Source: Oscillospiraceae bacterium
GTDB taxonomy: Bacteria > Bacillota > Clostridia > Oscillospirales > Oscillospiraceae
Reading direction: 5' to 3'
DNA length: 33,733 nucleotides
Assembly (NCBI GenBank): GCA_015067925.1
Contig: SVLN01000013.1
Coordinates: forward strand, 1 to 33,733
Each line of letters starts with the position of its first letter. Within the stretch, counting starts at the first letter, position 1. This document shows, piece by piece, positions 22,836-31,546 of this stretch. The notes beneath the pieces were generated by a model. The model did not search any database. It saw only the letters and a list, made by a program, of their open reading frames with translations, and was not told the origin of the DNA. Both the position numbers and the translations under genes were made by a program.

Positions 22836-23835
22836 AAAGATTCTGTTCGCCCATCTGGGTATCATGTTCGCTTCGATTCTTCTTTATTGCGTCGCAGCCT
22901 GTCTGCTGGTTGCCTCCCGAGGTGCAGACGCCATCGGCGCGCTGATTTTCACAGCAGCCATCATCCTGGTTCTGGGTGTCTTCGCCTGCGCCCTCTCCGC
23001 CCACGCCATCACCCGCCGCCTGGTGGACATCCTTAATCAGCTGCCCGTTCAGCCCACCCAGGCCGAAGAACTCGCCCCGGAGTTTGCACCGCTGATCCGC
23101 CGCATGACCCACCAGAACGAACAGTTCGTACAGCAGATGCAGACCCTGCAGCAGCAGCACGAAACCCAGGACCGTATGCGCCGGGATTTCACCGCCAATG
23201 TCTCCCATGAACTGAAAACGCCCCTGACTTCCATCTCCGGCTACGCCGAGCTCATCGAGAGCGGCATTGCCAAGCCGGAAGACATTCCCCGCTTTGCCGG
23301 CAAGATCCACACGGAGTCCCAGCGTCTGATTACCTTGGTCAGTGACATCATCAAGCTTTCCCAGCTCGATGACCGGGACATTGCCATCGAAATCCGCGAG
23401 CTCAACTTGGCCGAGCTCTGCCGCAATGTGTTCTCCTATCTGGAACTGGCCGCAGAGGAAAAGGGCGTTACTCTGGAACTCATTGGAGAAAACCCGACCA
23501 TCCGCGGCGCAGAGGAGATCGTGGAAGAGATGATCTACAACCTCTGCGACAACGCCATCAAATACAATCATCCCGGCGGCAAGGTCACTGTGGAGCTCCG
23601 CCAGCACATCGACGGTGTGGAGCTTGCTGTTTCCGACACCGGTATTGGCATCCCCAAAGAGGACATCCCCCGTATTTTCGAGCGTTTTTACCGGGTGGAT
23701 AAGAGCCACTCCAAGGAAGTGGGCGGCACCGGCCTGGGCCTGTCGATCGTCAAGCATGGTGCACGCTTCCTCGGTGCTTCCGTTACGGCGGAAAGCGAAC
23801 TGGGGGAAGGCACCACCATTCGAATTCTGTTTTAA
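22828..23835 (+). CDS. PhoR-like sensor histidine kinase lacking an external sensor domain
   Basis: The protein has 335 residues. Two membrane helices (about 5-29 and 37-57) are joined by a loop of only some seven residues, so there is no extracellular sensing domain. A short linker leads to the phosphorylated His127 in VSHELKTPLTSISGY. The ATPase domain has the N box NLCDNAIKYN, G1 DTGIGIP, the F box FERFYRVDKSHS and G2 GGTGLGLSIVKH. It phosphorylates the regulator encoded just upstream. Signal input probably comes through the membrane or a partner protein. It ends at a terminator at 23842. Confidence 0.94.
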   Translation: MRKKILFAHLGIMFASILLYCVAACLLVASRGADAIGALIFTAAIILVLGVFACALSAHAITRRLVDILNQLPVQPTQAEELAPEFAPLIRRMTHQNEQFVQQMQTLQQQHETQDRMRRDFTANVSHELKTPLTSISGYAELIESGIAKPEDIPRFAGKIHTESQRLITLVSDIIKLSQLDDRDIAIEIRELNLAELCRNVFSYLELAAEEKGVTLELIGENPTIRGAEEIVEEMIYNLCDNAIKYNHPGGKVTVELRQHIDGVELAVSDTGIGIPKEDIPRIFERFYRVDKSHSKEVGGTGLGLSIVKHGARFLGASVTAESELGEGTTIRILF

Positions 23836-23841
23836 AAAGCA

Positions 23842-23867
23842 AGCGGCACAACGCAAGTTGTGCCGCT
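23842..23867. terminator. Bidirectional terminator after the histidine kinase
   Basis: AGCGGCACAAC / GTTGTGCCGCT forms a perfect 11-bp stem with a GCAA loop. CTTTGTT follows on the plus strand and TTGCTTTTTAAAA on the minus strand. It serves the kinase and the convergent methyltransferase. Confidence 0.88.
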
Positions 23868-23872
23868 CTTTG

Positions 23873-24634
23873 TTATCCTTTTTTCGCCATAAGAAAGAAT
23901 CTGTGGGTCTTCCCTTCCAGGCAGCCGTCCCGCTCCAGCTGCTCCTGGGCATGAAACAGCGCCTGCCGGCAAGTCTCCACCGAAAACCCCGGAAACTCCC
24001 ACTCGATGATCCGGGCAAACCACACAAGGGCTCCCACATCGAAAAACCGGATGGCAGAAAAGCACTCCCGAGCATCCATAATCTCAAATCCGGCTGCTGA
24101 AAACCCGTCGGAAACGAGGCTCAGATACTGCTCGGGGAACGGCAGCGGCGTCGGCCCCAGGAGAAGTTCCACCAGTTCCCGATCGTTTTCCGCGCCCACC
24201 TGCTGGGTGATGAAGGTACCGCCGGGCTTCAGAACCCGGAAAATCTCCCGGGCATTCAAATCGCCGTGGCGATTGATCACCAGGTCAAAGGATTCATCGC
24301 CAAAAGGAAACGCCCCGTCGCCATCGCCGGGACGGAAGTCGACGCCAAGAGGCAAGAGTGTTTCGCGGCAGAGCTGCACATTCGGTCCATAGTTCTCCAT
24401 GGCCGCTGTATTCTCATACGGATGATGCAGCGAGAGCAGAAACTCTCCGCCTCCGGTATCAATATCCAGGATTTTCATCTCCGGCTTCAGAACAGAGAGG
24501 ATCGCATCGCGGTAATCCCAGGGAAGATTCGTCTCTTCTTCGTATCTGCCGTCAATATGGGAAAAGTCCCAGCCGTGGATATGGGCCACGGCCTCTTCGG
24601 CACGCCAAGCCTGTAACAACACTTCGTGATTCAT
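23873..24634 (-). CDS. Class I SAM-dependent methyltransferase
   Basis: This 253-residue soluble protein has a Rossmann-type SAM-binding core: motif I ILDIDTGGGEFLL (about residues 55-67, with aspartate where glycine is more usual), then the acidic end of strand 2 in TAAMENYGPN, FDLVINRHGDL, and LKPGGTFITQQVG near 135-147. AGAAAGGAGG precedes the ATG. It is a single-gene unit, convergent with the two-component pair. The substrate cannot be told from sequence. Such proteins in Firmicutes are often annotated as ubiquinone/tRNA-type methyltransferases without evidence. Confidence 0.88.
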   Translation of the reverse strand: MNHEVLLQAWRAEEAVAHIHGWDFSHIDGRYEEETNLPWDYRDAILSVLKPEMKILDIDTGGGEFLLSLHHPYENTAAMENYGPNVQLCRETLLPLGVDFRPGDGDGAFPFGDESFDLVINRHGDLNAREIFRVLKPGGTFITQQVGAENDRELVELLLGPTPLPFPEQYLSLVSDGFSAAGFEIMDARECFSAIRFFDVGALVWFARIIEWEFPGFSVETCRQALFHAQEQLERDGCLEGKTHRFFLMAKKG

Positions 24635-24675
24635 GCGCTTGCCTCCTTTCTTCTATTATAGCACAAAAAAAGAAA

Positions 24676-24702
24676 GTGCGTGCTGCATGTTGCAGCACGC
24701 AC
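24676..24702 (-). terminator. Terminator of the GH43 gene
   Basis: GTGCGTGCTGCA / TGCAGCACGCAC forms a perfect 12-bp stem with a 3-base loop. On the minus strand it is followed by TTTCTTTTTTTGTGC. It lies 15 bases after the GH43 stop. Confidence 0.9.
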
Positions 24703-24717
24703 CTTCTTTGAAAGGAA

Positions 24718-26397
24718 TTAATCCAGAGCCTTCCACCATTCGCCTTCAGGCTCAACGCCCTGATAGGTGAAGTAGTCGAAAGCGGCCTCATTGGCGCTCT
24801 CGTCGCCGTTGGCGGAGGCAAACATGCCCAGGCAGGTGCCGACCATGCAGCCGTCCACTTCGATGTTAATGTTGCGGCCGTCTGCACCGGCGTAGAGCAG
24901 CTGCAGGTTCTCTTCGTCCGTACCGACATAGAAGTCATGCTGCTGACCACGGACCTTAAGCTGCAGCACCACATCGCCGCCCTGCCACGGAATCCGGGCA
25001 AACTCAGTGTTGGTGGTGATGGGATCGTAGTTCGGATGGAAGGGAGGCAGATCGCTCTTGGTGGAAACTTCCACCGCGCGCACATACTGCTGGCCGTCTT
25101 CCTGCAGCAGTTCCAGACGGAACTGGTTGTTGTTGGCCTGCATGATGATCAGGCCGGCAGTCTCGTTCTTTTCAGGGGTAAAGGACAGCTTGGTGGTGGC
25201 ATCAAAGCTGACATGCTGCTGACGGCGCAGAACCACAGCGGCGCAGTCATCGCGAGGCGGCAGCTGCGGGGTGCGCGGGCCACTGCCACGGGCCATGCGC
25301 TTGATCTTGCGGTCCAGCGCTCTGGGCAGGCACTTGAGCTTCAGGGCGCTGTCTTCCACGCGCCAGAAGTCCTGATAGGGAACACCCCAGAAGACCCAGG
25401 TCATATCCAGCTTCTCGGAATCGAAGTCGTCCTTGGGATCCTTTTCGGGATACGGCGTCCAGGGCAGGCTCTTTGCTGCCGGGATGGTCCATTCGACCTG
25501 GCCGCTGCCGGGGGCGAAGATGGGCCAGCCGCGCTCCCAGGTGACCTCGCAGATGTAGGTCTCACGGCCCAGGTTCTTATATGCACCTCCAATGATACGG
25601 CTGGCCAACATAACAGCGTACCAGCTGCCGTCGTCCAGTTCGACCATATCGGCATGTCCAACGTTTGCAATGGGATGGGTGTAGCCGAAGTGGCGATGAG
25701 TCAAAACAGGGTTGGCAGGGTTGGCTTCGTACCAATCGAAGATGTTCTTCGAACGGGCGAAAGAAACAGCATGCCAATGCTCGGTGCCGCCCTCGCCGAT
25801 GAGCAGGTAGTAGTAGCCATCCTTGCGGAACAGATGCGGAGCCTCGGGAGAGGGAGCATCATGCAGCGCGCAGTTCCAGATGTCGTGGCGCTCTCCCAGC
25901 AGGCAGAAGTTCTCAATATCAAACTCCTGGCACCAGATGCCGCGCTCTTTTCTGCCCTCGGGGTTAACGATCATGCCGGTGGAAACGATGTAGCACTTGT
26001 CGTCGTCATCGAAGAACAGGGAGGCGTCGATACCCGGAACATCGGGCAGAACGTGGGGCTTAGACCAGGGGCCGGCGGGATCGGTGGCAGTGACAATGAA
26101 GTTTCCGCCCTGGGAGAAGTTCATGTTGATGATGTAGAAAACACCCTTGTGGTAGCGGATGGACGGGGCCATAACGCCGCCGCGGAAGGAGTTGCATTCC
26201 ATTTCAAAGCCGTTTTCCGGGGTCACGGCATGGCCGATCTGCTCCCAATGGGCCAGGTCCTTGCTGTGGAAAATGGGGATGCCGGGGCTGAGCTCAAAGG
26301 AAGAAGTAATCAGATAGAAATCATCGCCGACACGGCACATCGAAGGGTCCGGATAAAAACCGGGAAGAATCGGGTTTTGAATCAGATGTTCCGACAT
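24718..26397 (-). CDS. GH43 family beta-xylosidase / alpha-L-arabinofuranosidase
   Basis: This 559-residue five-bladed beta-propeller glycosidase acts on xylo-oligosaccharides or arabinose side chains. The three catalytic acidic residues are visible: base Asp17 (GFYPDPSM), pKa modulator Asp124 (GIDASLFF) and general acid Glu185 (SPEAPHLF). Residues from about 345 form the C-terminal beta-sandwich (GH43_C2-like) that helps shape the active site. No signal peptide is present, so it works inside the cell on imported oligosaccharides. The start at 26397 has AAAGGAG upstream; a longer frame runs through the promoter. It is divergent from xylA-xylB and shares a 203-base intergenic region with them. 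Confidence 0.93.
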   Translation of the reverse strand: MSEHLIQNPILPGFYPDPSMCRVGDDFYLITSSFELSPGIPIFHSKDLAHWEQIGHAVTPENGFEMECNSFRGGVMAPSIRYHKGVFYIINMNFSQGGNFIVTATDPAGPWSKPHVLPDVPGIDASLFFDDDDKCYIVSTGMIVNPEGRKERGIWCQEFDIENFCLLGERHDIWNCALHDAPSPEAPHLFRKDGYYYLLIGEGGTEHWHAVSFARSKNIFDWYEANPANPVLTHRHFGYTHPIANVGHADMVELDDGSWYAVMLASRIIGGAYKNLGRETYICEVTWERGWPIFAPGSGQVEWTIPAAKSLPWTPYPEKDPKDDFDSEKLDMTWVFWGVPYQDFWRVEDSALKLKCLPRALDRKIKRMARGSGPRTPQLPPRDDCAAVVLRRQQHVSFDATTKLSFTPEKNETAGLIIMQANNNQFRLELLQEDGQQYVRAVEVSTKSDLPPFHPNYDPITTNTEFARIPWQGGDVVLQLKVRGQQHDFYVGTDEENLQLLYAGADGRNINIEVDGCMVGTCLGMFASANGDESANEAAFDYFTYQGVEPEGEWWKALD

Positions 26398-26430
26398 AAG
26401 TATTTCGCTCCTTTGTTTGGTGTTGACTTT

Positions 26431-26460
26431 ATTATAAAGGAATCCATTTTCTTCTTGCAA
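26431..26460 (-). promoter_or_regulatory. Promoter of the GH43 gene
   Basis: On the minus strand TTGCAA (26455-26460) and TATAAT (26431-26436) have an 18-base spacer. The spacer contains the 11-mer ATCCATTTTCT (26442-26452), which also occurs upstream of the transketolase genes at 31401-31411. Confidence 0.75.
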
Positions 26461-26521
26461 GTGTTTTGCCAAAGACAGCAGGATTATCTATTATGAAACG
26501 CAGAATTCCCTTGTTTGCAAT

Positions 26522-26551
26522 TTGACAGAAGCAACGAAAAAAAGCTAGAAT
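26522..26551 (+). promoter_or_regulatory. Promoter of xylA-xylB
   Basis: TTGACA (26522-26527) and TAGAAT (26546-26551) have an 18-base spacer, ending 49 bases before the xylA start. The divergent GH43 promoter lies about 60 bases away, so one regulator could control both. Confidence 0.8.
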
Positions 26552-26600
26552 AAATCCATCAAAGAAACTATGGGCAAAGCGCCCTGAAAGGTGGATAAAT

Positions 26601-27914
26601 ATGGCTTATTTCCCCAATTTACCGAAAGTCAGCTACGCCGGCACCGACAGTAAGGGAGATTTTACCTTCCGCTACTACAATCCCGATCGTGTGGTTTTGG
26701 GCAAGAAGATGAGTGAGTGGCTTCCCTTCGCCATGGCCTGGTGGCACAATCTGGGCGCTGCCGGTACCGATATGTTCGGCGGCAACACAGCAGATAAGTC
26801 CTTTGGTCAGGTCCCCGGCACCATGGAACACGCCAAAGCCAAGGTGGAGGCCGGCTTCGAGTTCATGCAGAAGCTGGGTGTGGAATACTTCTGCTTCCAC
26901 GATGTGGACCTGGTTCCCGAGGGTGCAACCGTGCAGGAAACCTGGGACCGTCTGGATGAGATCGCCGATTTCATCGAAGAGAAGATGAAGCAAACCGGCC
27001 TGAAGTGCCTGTGGGGCACCGCCAACATGTTCGGCGCTCAGCGCTACATGAACGGTGCCGGCAGCTCCAACAGCGTGGACGTTTACTGCTGCGCCGCAGC
27101 GCAGATCAAGAAGGCTCTGGACCTGACCGTCCGCTTCGGCGGCAAGGGCTACGTCTTCTGGGGCGGCCGCGAAGGATATGAGACCCTGCTGAACACCGAT
27201 GTTCGCTTTGAGCAGGAAAACATCGCCAGTCTCATGACCATGGCCCGTGACTATGGCCGCTCCATCGGCTTCACCGGCGACTTCCTCATCGAGCCCAAGC
27301 CCAAGGAGCCCATGAAGCACCAGTACGACTTTGACGCCGCCACCGCCATCGGTTTCCTGCGTCAGTACGGCCTGGATAAGGACTTCAAGATGAACATCGA
27401 AGCCAACCACGCCACCCTGGCCGGTCACACCTTCCAGCACGAGCTGAGAGTCAGCGCCATGAACGGCATGCTGGGCTCCATCGACGCCAACACCGGCGAC
27501 TACCTGCTGGGCTGGGATACCGACGAGTTCCCGTACGACATCTACGAAACCACCAACGCCATGCTGGAGGTCATCCGCGCGGGCGGCCTGACCGGCGGCT
27601 TCAACTTCGACGCCAAGAACCGCCGTCCCTCCAACACCCCGGAGGATATGTTCCACGCCTACATTTTGGGTATGGATGCCTTCGCTCTGGGCCTCCTGAA
27701 GGCCGCCGAGCTCATCGAAGACGGCCGTCTGGACGGTTTCCGTGCCGAGCGCTACAGCTCCTGGAACACCGAACTGGGCCGGGCCATCCGCGAGGGCAAG
27801 ACCGACCTGGCTTCCCTGGCAGAGCACGCCCGCACCCTGGAAGGCTGGCCGAATCCCGGCTCCGGCCGTCAGGAATATCTGCAGCGCGTGGTCAACGAAG
27901 TGCTCTTTGGGTAA
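26601..27914 (+). CDS. xylA: Xylose isomerase
   Basis: This 437-residue TIM-barrel enzyme interconverts D-xylose and D-xylulose using two divalent metal ions. The catalytic His100 and Asp103 are in [11 protein letters not shown], a metal-binding glutamate lies in [15 protein letters not shown] (about 230), and later metal ligands lie in [19 protein letters not shown] and the IDANTGD region. The length (~440) fits the class II group typical of Firmicutes. GGTGG lies six bases before the ATG. It is the first gene of a two-gene operon, six bases before xylB, divergent from the GH43 glycosidase that should supply its substrate. Confidence 0.97.
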   Translation: MAYFPNLPKVSYAGTDSKGDFTFRYYNPDRVVLGKKMSEWLPFAMAWWHNLGAAGTDMFGGNTADKSFGQVPGTMEHAKAKVEAGFEFMQKLGVEYFCFHDVDLVPEGATVQETWDRLDEIADFIEEKMKQTGLKCLWGTANMFGAQRYMNGAGSSNSVDVYCCAAAQIKKALDLTVRFGGKGYVFWGGREGYETLLNTDVRFEQENIASLMTMARDYGRSIGFTGDFLIEPKPKEPMKHQYDFDAATAIGFLRQYGLDKDFKMNIEANHATLAGHTFQHELRVSAMNGMLGSIDANTGDYLLGWDTDEFPYDIYETTNAMLEVIRAGGLTGGFNFDAKNRRPSNTPEDMFHAYILGMDAFALGLLKAAELIEDGRLDGFRAERYSSWNTELGRAIREGKTDLASLAEHARTLEGWPNPGSGRQEYLQRVVNEVLFG

Positions 27915-27920
27915 GCGCCA

Positions 27921-29438
27921 ATGAAGTACGTAATTGGTATTGACCTGGGTACCAGCGGCACCAAGACGGTCCTCTTTGACCAGACCGGCAAGGTGATCGC
28001 CTCCCAGACAATTGAATATCCCCTCTATCAGCCTCAAAACGGCTGGGCTGAGCAGGAACCCGACGATTGGGTCAACGCCGGCATTCAGACGATTGCTGGC
28101 GTCATGGCGCAAAGCGGCGTGGATGCTGCTGACGTGGCCGCCATTGGCCTTTCCGGCCAGATGCATGGCCTTGTGATGCTGGATGAGAACGGCGACGTGC
28201 TGCGCAAGAGCATCATCTGGTGCGATCAGCGCACCGGTGAAGAATGCCGCGAGATCACCGAAATCGTGGGCGCAGAGCGCCTGATTGAGATCACCGCCAA
28301 CCCCGCCCTGACGGGCTTCACCCTGTCCAAGCTTCTGTGGGTACGCAAGCATGAGCCCGAGCTTTATGCCCGCTGCCGCCACATTCTGCTGCCCAAGGAC
28401 TATCTGCGCTACCGCCTCACCGGCACCTTCGCCACCGACGTCTCCGACGCCAGCGGCATGCAGATGCTGGACATTCCGGGCCGCCGCTGGTCAGAAGAAC
28501 TGCTGAAAACTCTGGACATCGATCCTTTCCTGCTGGGCACGGTGCTGGAGAGCTGCGAATGCTCCGGCTACGTGACCGAGGCCGCTGCCGCCCTGACCGG
28601 TCTGAAGGCCGGCACCCCCGTGGCCGCGGGCGCCGGCGATAACGCCGCCGCTGCCGTAGGTGTGGGTGTCGTGCGTGACGGTAAGGCCTTCACCACCATC
28701 GGCACCAGTGGTGTGGTCTTTGCCCATACCGACAAGATTTCCATCGACCCCAAGGGCCGCGTGCACACCTTCTGCTGCGCCGTTCCCGGCGCATGGCATC
28801 TGATGGGCGTCACCCAGGCAGCCGGCCTGTCCCTGCGCTGGCTGCGTGACACCGTCTGCACCCCGGAGGTGCAGCAGGCCGCCGAAGAGGGTGTGGATCC
28901 CTATGAGATCATGACCGCCGAGGCCGCCAAGAGCCCCATCGGCGCCAATCGCCTTTTGTATCTTCCCTATCTGATGGGTGAGCGTACGCCCCACCTGGAT
29001 CCGGATTGCCGCGGCGTGTTCTTCGGCCTGAGCGCCATGCACGAACGGGGCGATCTGATCCGCTCTGTCATGGAAGGTGTCAGCTACTCCTTGACCGACT
29101 GCGTCCGCATCCTGCAGGATCTGGGCGTGGACTTCAAGGAAATGATCGCCTGTGGTGGCGGCGGCACCAGCACCTTGTGGCGCAGCATGCTTGCCGGCTG
29201 CTTCGATCTGCCCGTTCGCACCGCTGTGAGCAAGGAAGGCCCCGCCCTGGGTGCTGCCATTCTGGCTGCTGTCTGCGCCGGTCTGTATCCGGATGTCCCC
29301 ACCGCCTGCGACGCCATGGTGGCCTACAACGCCCCCATGCAACCCGCCGACCAGGCTGCTTATGCTGCAGCGTACGAGCGCTACATCGCCCTCTACCCTG
29401 CCCTGAAGCAGCAATACGCGGATCTTGCCGCACTTTAA
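27921..29438 (+). CDS. xylB: Xylulokinase
   Basis: This 505-residue FGGY-family sugar kinase phosphorylates D-xylulose to xylulose 5-phosphate. The N-terminal nucleotide-binding motif is VIGIDLGTSGTKTVLFD. A substrate-binding segment follows at GLSGQMHGLVMLDENG (about residue 75). Catalytic-aspartate and ATP-site segments follow at AGAGDNAAAAVGVG (about 240) and GGGGTSTLWRSML (about 415). The ribosome site is weak (GGGTAAG overlapping the xylA end), so translation probably depends on xylA. A 19-bp terminator follows. Confidence 0.96.
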   Translation: MKYVIGIDLGTSGTKTVLFDQTGKVIASQTIEYPLYQPQNGWAEQEPDDWVNAGIQTIAGVMAQSGVDAADVAAIGLSGQMHGLVMLDENGDVLRKSIIWCDQRTGEECREITEIVGAERLIEITANPALTGFTLSKLLWVRKHEPELYARCRHILLPKDYLRYRLTGTFATDVSDASGMQMLDIPGRRWSEELLKTLDIDPFLLGTVLESCECSGYVTEAAAALTGLKAGTPVAAGAGDNAAAAVGVGVVRDGKAFTTIGTSGVVFAHTDKISIDPKGRVHTFCCAVPGAWHLMGVTQAAGLSLRWLRDTVCTPEVQQAAEEGVDPYEIMTAEAAKSPIGANRLLYLPYLMGERTPHLDPDCRGVFFGLSAMHERGDLIRSVMEGVSYSLTDCVRILQDLGVDFKEMIACGGGGTSTLWRSMLAGCFDLPVRTAVSKEGPALGAAILAAVCAGLYPDVPTACDAMVAYNAPMQPADQAAYAAAYERYIALYPALKQQYADLAAL

Positions 29439-29450
29439 ACTTCACACAAA

Positions 29451-29492
29451 GACACGAAACCCCTGCAGCATACGCTGCAGGGGTTTCGTGTC
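29451..29492. terminator. Terminator of xylA-xylB and the transketolase genes
   Basis: GACACGAAACCCCTGCAGC / GCTGCAGGGGTTTCGTGTC is a perfect 19-bp stem with an ATAC loop, between two convergent operons. It lacks a long T-run on either side, but the stem is very strong. A tandem GATATCT repeat follows at about 29494-29507. Confidence 0.8.
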
Positions 29493-29506
29493 TGATATCT
29501 GATATC

Positions 29507-30445
29507 TTAAATGGAGGCAAAAAGCGTTTTTGTGCTCTGAACGATCTGTTCAGAGGTCAGGCCATAGGCCTTCATCAATTCCTTGGCAGTACCGGAGGTG
29601 CCGAACACATCGCGCACGCCCACACGAGCCATAGGTACCGCAGCACCCTTCTCGCAAAGAAGCGCAGCCACGGCCTCACCCAGACCGCCGATGATGCTGT
29701 GTTCTTCACAGGTAACGATGGCGCGGCACTCTTTGGCAGCCTGCAGGACGATTTCCTCATCCAGAGGCTTAATGGTCGCCAGGTCAATGACCCGGGCGGA
29801 GATACCCTCTTCTGCCAGGGTCTCAGCTGCCTGAAGGGCCTCATAGACCAGCAGGCCGTTGGCCAGCAGGGCCACGTCCGTGCCCTCGCGCAGCATCACA
29901 CCCTTACCGATTTCAAAGGGTGCTTCACCCTCATACACCGCAGGACTTGCTGCGCGGCTGAAGCGCAGATACACCGGCCCGTCGTGCTCATAAGCCGCAC
30001 GCACCGCTGCGCGGGCTTGGGCATCATCACACGGGCAGATTACGGTCATGCCGGGAATCACCCGCATCAGCGCAAAGTCCTCGCAGCACTGATGGGACGC
30101 GCCGTCCTCGCCTACGGAAATGCCGCCGTGTGTGGCTGCGATCTTCACATTCAGATGGGGATAGCCAATGCTGTTACGGATCTGCTCAAAGGCTCTTCCC
30201 GCAGCGAACATGGCAAAGGTGGAAACAAAGGGAACGTAACCCATGGTCGCCATGCCGGCAGCCAGGGAAACCATATTTCCTTCTGCGATACCGCAATTGA
30301 AATGTCTTTCCGGGAATTCCTTCTGGAAAATCGAGGTCTTGGTGGCGCCTGCCAGGTCAGCCGTCAGCGCCACAACGTTTTCGTGCTCACGGCCCAGCGC
30401 CGCCAGCGCCTGACCGTAGCTATCACGCAGTGCGATCGGTTTCAT
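29507..30445 (-). CDS. Transketolase, C-terminal subunit
   Basis: This 312-residue protein holds the pyrimidine-binding and C-terminal domains of a split transketolase, which moves two-carbon units between pentose and other sugar phosphates. Family features include the glutamate-bearing segment RHFNCGIAEGNMVSLAAGMA (about residues 48-67; the glutamate activates thiamine diphosphate), GVSVGEDG-like GISVGEDGASHQ (about 110) and the C-terminal EEHSIIGGLGEAVA. It follows the N-terminal subunit by a single base, so the two are made together. The context points to pentose use, though other ketose donors are possible. Confidence 0.95.
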   Translation of the reverse strand: MKPIALRDSYGQALAALGREHENVVALTADLAGATKTSIFQKEFPERHFNCGIAEGNMVSLAAGMATMGYVPFVSTFAMFAAGRAFEQIRNSIGYPHLNVKIAATHGGISVGEDGASHQCCEDFALMRVIPGMTVICPCDDAQARAAVRAAYEHDGPVYLRFSRAASPAVYEGEAPFEIGKGVMLREGTDVALLANGLLVYEALQAAETLAEEGISARVIDLATIKPLDEEIVLQAAKECRAIVTCEEHSIIGGLGEAVAALLCEKGAAVPMARVGVRDVFGTSGTAKELMKAYGLTSEQIVQSTKTLFASI

Positions 30446-30446
30446 C

Positions 30447-31289
30447 TTATCCCTCCAGTTCCCGCAGCTGCTGCATCAATTCTTCCTGCGCAGCGGCATA
30501 CTGTTCATCGTTGGGCGCCTGACCATGCCAGGAAGCTAGATCCTGCATAAAGGAAACGCCCTTGCCCTTGATGGTGTTGAGCACAATGGCGGCAGGCTGC
30601 CCGAGCGTCTTCCCTGCCCAGGTAAAGGCTTGCTGCATCTCATCAAAGTCATGTCCGTTGATCTGCGTCACCGCCAGGCCGAAGGCTTGCAGCTTCTCCA
30701 TAATGGGTTCAGGATTCATTACGTCTGCCGTGCGGCCGTCAATCTGCAGCGTGTTGCGATCCACCAGCACGCACAGGTTATCCAGTTTATAATGGGCCGC
30801 ACACATCAGTGCTTCCCAGACCTGACCTTCCTGCATTTCGCCGTCGCCCAGCAGCGCATAGATCCGCTGAGAAGTACCGGCAAGCTTGGCAGCCAGCGCC
30901 ATGCCAACCGCAGCAGAGATGCCCTGTCCCAAAGAGCCGGTGGACATGTCTACGCCGGGCAAAGCCTTCATGCTGGGATGCCCCTGCAGACGGCTGCCGT
31001 AACTGCGAAGGGTCTTCAGCTCCTCCACAGGGAAATAACCGCGCTGTGCCAGGGTTGCATATAAGGCCGGTGCGGCATGGCCCTTGCTGAGCACAAAACG
31101 GTCGCGGCCTGCGTCATCCGGTTTGTTCGGATCTACGTTCATCTGGCGAAAATAGAGCCAGGTCAGCACATCTGCACTCGACAGGCTTCCGCCCGGGTGA
31201 CCGGACGAGGCCGCATGGGTTGCTTCCAGAATTCCAAGGCGAATTCGGCAGGATATGGCGCTCAATTGTTTCTTTTCTGTCTGCAGCAT
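30447..31289 (-). CDS. Transketolase, N-terminal subunit
   Basis: This 280-residue protein carries the thiamine-diphosphate-binding domain. SGHPGGSLSSADVL lies near residues 29-42, FVLSKGHAAPALYA near 65, GSLGQGISAAVGMA near 117-130, and the metal/diphosphate motif GDGEMQEGQVWEAL near 147 ending in NTLQIDG. The start at 31289 has GGAGG nine bases before it; the longer upstream frame crosses the promoter and is rejected. It is the first gene of a two-gene operon from the promoter at 31327-31354, divergent from the AraC-type regulator. Confidence 0.95.
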   Translation of the reverse strand: MLQTEKKQLSAISCRIRLGILEATHAASSGHPGGSLSSADVLTWLYFRQMNVDPNKPDDAGRDRFVLSKGHAAPALYATLAQRGYFPVEELKTLRSYGSRLQGHPSMKALPGVDMSTGSLGQGISAAVGMALAAKLAGTSQRIYALLGDGEMQEGQVWEALMCAAHYKLDNLCVLVDRNTLQIDGRTADVMNPEPIMEKLQAFGLAVTQINGHDFDEMQQAFTWAGKTLGQPAAIVLNTIKGKGVSFMQDLASWHGQAPNDEQYAAAQEELMQQLRELEG

Positions 31290-31326
31290 GAATCCAAACC
31301 TCCGATTTGTTTGCGATAATACCCTC

Positions 31327-31354
31327 ATTATATTTGACCTTCCGCCAAGTGCAA
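31327..31354 (-). promoter_or_regulatory. Promoter of the transketolase operon
   Basis: On the minus strand TTGCAC (31349-31354) and TATAAT (31327-31332) have a 16-base spacer. The 11-mer ATCCATTTTCT, shared with the GH43 promoter, lies about 47 bases upstream of the -35 box. Confidence 0.8.
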
Positions 31355-31488
31355 TACTTTTAAAAAAAGTGAGCAGAATTGTCGTATCTTTATAGCATCT
31401 ATCCATTTTCTCAGCGTTAAAATCCAGATTATTTAGCTTTTGCAAAAAGACAAATCCGCTTTTCCTTGTGTCGCTTCTTCATCTTCCC

Positions 31489-31516
31489 TTGCAGAGAAGA
31501 AAAAACATGATATACT
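31489..31516 (+). promoter_or_regulatory. Promoter of the AraC-type regulator
   Basis: TTGCAG (31489-31494) and TATACT (31511-31516) have a 16-base spacer, with the gene's ATG 31 bases downstream. Confidence 0.7.
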
Positions 31517-31546
31517 GAAGAAAAGTATTGCCGAAGGAGGTTTTTT

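Noticed and set aside
26619..28382. A 587-codon open frame on the minus strand
   Set aside because: It is the reverse shadow of xylA and xylB, with low-complexity Gly/Ala/Val/His content and no ribosome site.
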